Part shown: piece after piece, positions 16,237 through 20,001 of the stretch
How positions within the stretch are numbered: position 1 is the first letter of the stretch
Layout of the letters: each line of letters opens with the position of its first letter
NCBI GenBank assembly: GCA_004151065.3
Contig: NWUY0304844289.1
Location: forward strand, 2,200-22,200
Direction of reading: 5' to 3'
Source of the DNA: Larix sibirica
Lineage: Eukaryota > Streptophyta > Pinopsida > Pinales > Pinaceae
DNA: 20,001 bases
Notes under the pieces: model-generated
Databases searched by the model: none
What the model was told of the DNA's origin: nothing
Seen by the model: the letters and a program-made list of their open reading frames with translations, nothing else
Made by a program: the position numbers and the translations under genes

Positions 16237-17340
16237 CTAACCTACCTATATGCATACCCGCATATGTTATGGACTTATACATCCGGCCGCTCTCTATCTA
16301 GAGGGTATCAGTATAAGTATCTATCTACGTAATTAGATTAAGCTTGAGCCTCTCCTCGCTATTTTTAAGAGGGCAAGGTGGGCAGGCCGTCAACCATCAA
16401 GTAACTCGCGGATTGGCCGGTTAGAACGAACTACTACATAAAAACCGCCAGTTAGGTTTATTCCCGAAAGAACCTGCTGGCTCGATTCCCGATCCCAATC
16501 ATCCCCGCTCTTCCCAGGGAACGAAATTACCCAATAAAATAATCTCACTTTTTAGAATGAAATCACTGGCCCCTCTCTGTTTTAAAAAGGGCCCAGCTGG
16601 ATGGTAAACACTTTAAGAGGTCCAGGGGCTTAATAGCTTTTTAAACCGGCTTGCGGACTTTGAAAAGATCTATTCATCCGTCCGAGCGTAGCTACCGGAT
16701 CTGGTGGTCTTTCCAATAGGGGTTGGTCCCTCCTCTTATCGAGTTAGAGGAAGAATAAGGGGTCGTGCTATGCATGCGCAGAACCACTCACTCCCCTATC
16801 ACATCTGCAATTTGTGAATGATACTGGAAAATAATTGGCAACAATGGAAGGAGCAACTTATACCGAGCTAAGAGATGTTTGAAAACCGAAGCTTCGAGAC
16901 AACTAAAAAATGAAGAGAAATTTACCTCTTTTCAAATTTAGGGCGGGCTTCCACACGCAAAAAAGAATCCAAGCTCAGATTATTTAGGTTCTTCATAAAA
17001 AAACAACTGAATTTAGAGGAGGTTTATCACATTTCACTGGGGCATTTATTCTTTAAGAGAGTGGCGCTCTTATCTACAAATTAACTTGACGTTTCAGGAG
17101 ATCAGCATATAAAAGAATAGCCCTCTACCCTCCCCACCCCCACATTGAAAGGGCAAAGGCAAAAGGCAAAGCTAAAGCAGCAACCTTATTAATTGAAAGC
17201 GAAAGAAGGTTGAGCCCACCCAGATAATATCTCCGAAGAATAAAACTCTGAAGCTTTATATATAAGCTATGTGTCAGCAAATCCCTTGAGAGATGGTTCT
17301 GGGAAGGTAACAAATAACGGGCCAATACATAGCCAAAGTC
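16237..17340. other. plant-mitochondrial-style intergenic DNA
   Basis: No gene was recognised. Patches such as 16380-16530 (GGCCGG, ACCGCCAG, CCCGATCCC) and 16560-16740 alternate GC-rich and AT-rich segments. A CTCGATTCCCG word near 16481 was checked as a tRNA T-arm and has no matching stems. From 16911 a plus frame with several stops reads short hydrophilic stretches (KRNLPLFKFRAGFHTQKR) but no family is evident. Confidence 0.45.
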
Positions 17341-17961
17341 CCTGTGGGAAAGGGCTTTAAATGGTCACATGGTGGAACCCGAAGGGAAGGTCTTTGCTTC
17401 AATGATGGACGCTTTTAACAAGAATGCCCTTTTATATCTTAATGGAGACCTCACCTCTTAAATTTTAGGTTGATCGAGCGACTTTAAATTAGGGCGATCT
17501 TTTAATGAGGACTACCAAATAAAAAGATACCTTTCAATTTAAGGTCGAGCGCTTCCCATTGAATCGACATAAAAGATAAGATCGAACCAGCTTTGAAAAT
17601 AGAGAGGCTCTAAGATTTATAAAAGCGAGCCTACGGATCAATACAAAGGGTGGGTTCTTCTCAATCGACCCTCATCAATTGATTCCCCACCCGTACTTTT
17701 AGTTGGTATTATTCCCGACCGGGTTACATTGATGCCTCATTCAAGTTGGGATACTAGCTTTTTTATCTAACCAAGTAACTTCACCGAGATAGTAACCTGA
17801 TGATCCTTTAAAAGGTAGTTTTTGGCATGCATTATATAGTAGGACAACCCCTCTATCTCCCTTCTACGCCTCATTCCTATTAAAGGTCCTCACTACCCAC
17901 ATGGCACAAAGAGCCCGAGCCTGTATCCTTGCTTTAATAATACCTAGTCCTCTCATCTATC
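17341..17961. other. intergenic DNA with diverged GTCGAGCG words
   Basis: TTGATCGAGCGAC near 17471 and AGGTCGAGCGC near 17542 share an AATTTTAGG or AATTTAAGG left flank, giving a diverged pair about 73 bp apart; ATCGAC and TCGACC words recur at 17564 and 17663. No frame or RNA gene is evident. Confidence 0.45.
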
Positions 17962-18231
17962 GTGGAGTGCAACAGAGGTCCCAATGAACTCTTTGGAAGC
18001 CTTTACCATCGGCATTGTCCGTTCAAAGAAACCATGTTAGCGCTTTATCTAAGCGTTGGTACGCCAGCTTGGAGGGAACCTAATAATAGTAAACATGGGT
18101 CGTTGCTAGCTGGAATTTGGTGTATATCTCAAATTTTGCTACTACGGCCAAGGGCTTTATACAAGGGCTTTATAACAAATTGATAAATCTCCGTATCCGC
18201 CCTTTGCACTACCACCTCCCATAAAATTGAT
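17962..18231. other. intergenic DNA with a 73-codon unrecognised frame
   Basis: A plus frame from GTG at 17962 to 18183 has a hydrophobic end (LLAGIWCISQILLLRP) but no motif I know. AGGGCTTTATA is directly duplicated near 18151 and 18165. Confidence 0.35.
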
Positions 18232-18564
18232 ATGAGGCTTGAAAGGCTAAGGGGATGCCCGAAAAAAAGAACACTTGTCCTCGTTCAAAAACTTAGGACA
18301 AGTTTTGAGAGACCAACCGGTCATGGACTCGCTGCCGACTCTACCTATAACACGGGGTTTTACGCCACAGGATGTTGGAGCCGGAAGCAAGGCGGTATAA
18401 CAGCAATCCATTATGTTCTTTTTGGAAGTTCGTTCTTTTATAATAGTAAGGAAAGAATCATTTACAGAGTGGTCGTTCACCAACTGGCCAACGTCAGGTT
18501 CAGGCAACAGGTTGCCTTTAATAAAACCTGCCGCCATTTTTTGGCACAACAAGCGGCGGCATAG
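18232..18564 (+). CDS. hypothetical 110-aa ORF, open on both strands
   Basis: ATG at 18232, 110 codons, basic throughout, with MRLERLRGCPKKRTLVLVQK at the start and HQLANVRFRQQVAFNKTC near the end. I recognise no domain, signal peptide or membrane span. The opposite strand is open for the same length (18579 to 18247, starting TTG), with a different protein-like text (PEPDVGQLVNDHSVNDSFLT). One of the two may derive from a real gene. The minus reading, with its acidic-polar balance, is the more protein-like by eye but lacks an ATG. There is no gene context. Confidence 0.2.
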   Translation: MRLERLRGCPKKRTLVLVQKLRTSFERPTGHGLAADSTYNTGFYATGCWSRKQGGITAIHYVLFGSSFFYNSKERIIYRVVVHQLANVRFRQQVAFNKTCRHFLAQQAAA

Positions 18565-19768
18565 GGTTTGCACAACCAAAACATATAAGGCTAGTGCCAG
18601 CGACTTAACCCCAATGTTATTAAATTGACTGCATTGATTGATGGTCTTTACAAGGAAGGAAAGTTGGATGAGACTCGTAAACTTTTCTATTAAATGCCCA
18701 AAATAAACATATGCCCTAAAGCTGTCACATACAATGTGGCTTATTCATGGTGTGTAAGCAAGGCAAGTTATAGCAGGCTTGGAAGCTCTTCTATAAAATG
18801 CGAAAAAGAAAAAGAAAAGAAAAAGAAATAAAAAGCATCAATAAACCAAAACAGGGTAATTCGAAATACTTTGCTTTCACAATTTTAGCATTATCTCCTC
18901 TATGGAAGTAGTTCTTGTCACCCCAGAATAGAGCATTCTCACTGAGTAACCTCTACTGGTAGTCTTTTTCATTTAATCCCATCATAGTGCATTGGAGTGT
19001 TCCTGTCCCGATACCCCATATAGTACCTGTCATTCATTACTCCTCCATTTATTGTCATCCTGATTGATCATGCCTATCTCTCTTCTAGTTACCATTAGAC
19101 ATGTCATTATAATCTCCCATTTTTCCATGTCCAAGTATTTTGTTGTGTTCTTGTAGTAAGGCTATTTGTTATGCTCCGTCCAAGGGAAGTCCTTAGTATC
19201 CTACTCATTGGCCAGCTCGTCTACCTATGTAAAAGTGTTAATCTATTACATTTGTTACTTGTTGCTCTGCACTTCATATTGGTTTATAGGGATTTATCAC
19301 TCCCTATCTCTTATTAAATGATCAATAAATTAGAAGGGGATAGACCCTTATTATGTAATGAAGAATATTTATTTCCAGGCCACGGTTATACCATTTAATA
19401 AGATGAAAGTAAGTAAATAAGTACTTTTAAGATAAAGTCTTGTATAGCAAAGTATTGCCACGCTTACTAATAAAGGCTGCCGCCCGTAATTATAATAAGG
19501 GCGACTAGTAGCAAGACTGTTAAATGCCTGTTCGATGACGGAATGCATGGATACATAACTCTAATTAATAGAGCTATGGGAGCAACTCAAACACGGGCCG
19601 GCCCATTATTCACCAGAAGGCGCTACTATTTTCAATTGCAGATTGGGGCGCTTGGATCGCAGATAGAATGCACGAGCAACTGAAGCATCTCCTAGACTCA
19701 AGTGGATTTTCATACTATGTCTTCCTAGTCTATCTTTTTACTCATTGGAACTGCTTTTCAGCATTCGA
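18565..19768. other. AT-rich intergenic DNA, no gene seen
   Basis: A purine-only tract of A and G (18802-18828) lies in an otherwise unremarkable stretch. From 18840 to 19330 the plus strand is pyrimidine-rich without an open frame. GC-richer patches around 19480-19520 and 19590-19640 show no tRNA or rRNA match. Confidence 0.45.
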
Positions 19769-19802
19769 AAGGAAAGGCTTGTTCGACGTAGGAGGACAAG
19801 GG
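19769..19802 (+). repeat. AAGG-bounded stem-loop element, copy 4 (best preserved)
   Basis: AAGGAAAGGCTTGTTCGACG followed by TAGGAGGACAAGGG. It starts and ends with AAGG and is 33-34 bp long. CTTGTT pairs with GACAAG (one wobble). It matches the copy at 2281 apart from a small loop difference, and it has the same orientation as all other copies. Confidence 0.75.
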
Positions 19803-20001
19803 CATTATTCAACGCTTTCGGATCGCATCAAATCATGAATCAAAGTGTTATTACATATAGAAATAATTCCTGGAATACAACTCACGCCGGATCTAGTGTT
19901 ATTCCAGTTTTATTCCATACCGAATCTAGCATAATAATCTAGCATAATTACATATATAAAGAATGAACAGCCCTGAGCAAGCTCCCCTCTATTTAATTTA
20001 T
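19803..20001. other. intergenic end with a 12-bp tandem-like duplication
   Basis: ATCTAGCATAAT occurs at 19924-19935 and 19937-19948. GGATCTAGTGTTATTCCAG just upstream (near 19890) and ATTCCATACCGAATCTAGC (near 19913) share ATCTAG and ATTCCA words, suggesting older duplication. A 65-codon plus frame starting from a non-ATG codon (19745) covers this without recognisable content. Confidence 0.5.

Noticed and set aside
1-20001. Prophage, defence island, CRISPR array or bacterial operon
   Set aside because: No ribosome-binding sites with long frames, no regular spacer-repeat structure and no recognisable bacterial protein.

Overview
No complete conserved gene, rRNA, tRNA, insertion sequence or CRISPR array can be supported in this window. 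The best overall reading is a gene-free stretch of a large land-plant mitochondrial genome, possibly of the gymnosperm type. That is an inference from style: there are no long open frames, short dispersed stem-loop repeats and short decayed tandem repeats are common, and scraps of nuclear-type LTR-retrotransposon sequence are scattered through it. I did not recognise any exon of cox, nad, atp, cob, ccm, matR or a ribosomal-protein gene. Nuclear intergenic DNA of a plant is therefore the main alternative.

Layout. Bases 1-245 hold a 41-bp minisatellite. From 1.0 to 1.8 kb lie degenerate GAGGTTCC repeats and a 13-bp tandem repeat. From 1.98 to 2.6 kb there are four stem-loops with the same GGAGTT/AACTCC stem, two of them inside an almost identical 70-bp direct repeat. 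At 2.83-2.97 kb a small triplet-periodic Pro/Ala/Val tract begins, which returns on a larger scale at 7.1-8.9 kb. At 3.56-3.75 kb a plus-strand relic resembles the gag-protease region of plant Ty3/gypsy elements. It is followed by a ~70-bp quasi-periodic GAGGTAGG array to 4.1 kb and by a GC-richer block (4.15-4.72 kb) that may be a group II intron fragment. From 4.9 to 7.0 kb there is only intergenic DNA with small duplications.

The middle. From 7.14 to 8.9 kb the plus strand shows decayed triplet-periodic sequence rich in GCA, GTA, GAT, CCA and AAG. It is broken by TAA/TAG stops and frame changes. Facing it on the minus strand (8.89-9.46 kb) is a broken acidic reading frame. From 9.7 to 12.1 kb there are diverged repeat families around TGCTTGAYGGTCTTAC, AAGTATCTAGT and CAAGGAG. 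Bases 12.9-13.26 kb resemble an LTR with a TATA-like box.

The right part. Minus-strand frame relics lie at 13.99-14.7 kb, an LTR-like block at 14.95-15.18 kb, and the longest credible ATG frame (124 aa, minus) at 15.83-16.2 kb with a strong hairpin overlapping its end. A 110-codon frame at 18.23 kb is open on both strands. A 33-bp AAGG-bounded stem-loop element occurs at 2.28, 6.24, 13.39 and 19.77 kb, always in the same orientation. Nothing suggests the pieces work together as an operon; the window looks like an accumulation of repeats and imported debris.
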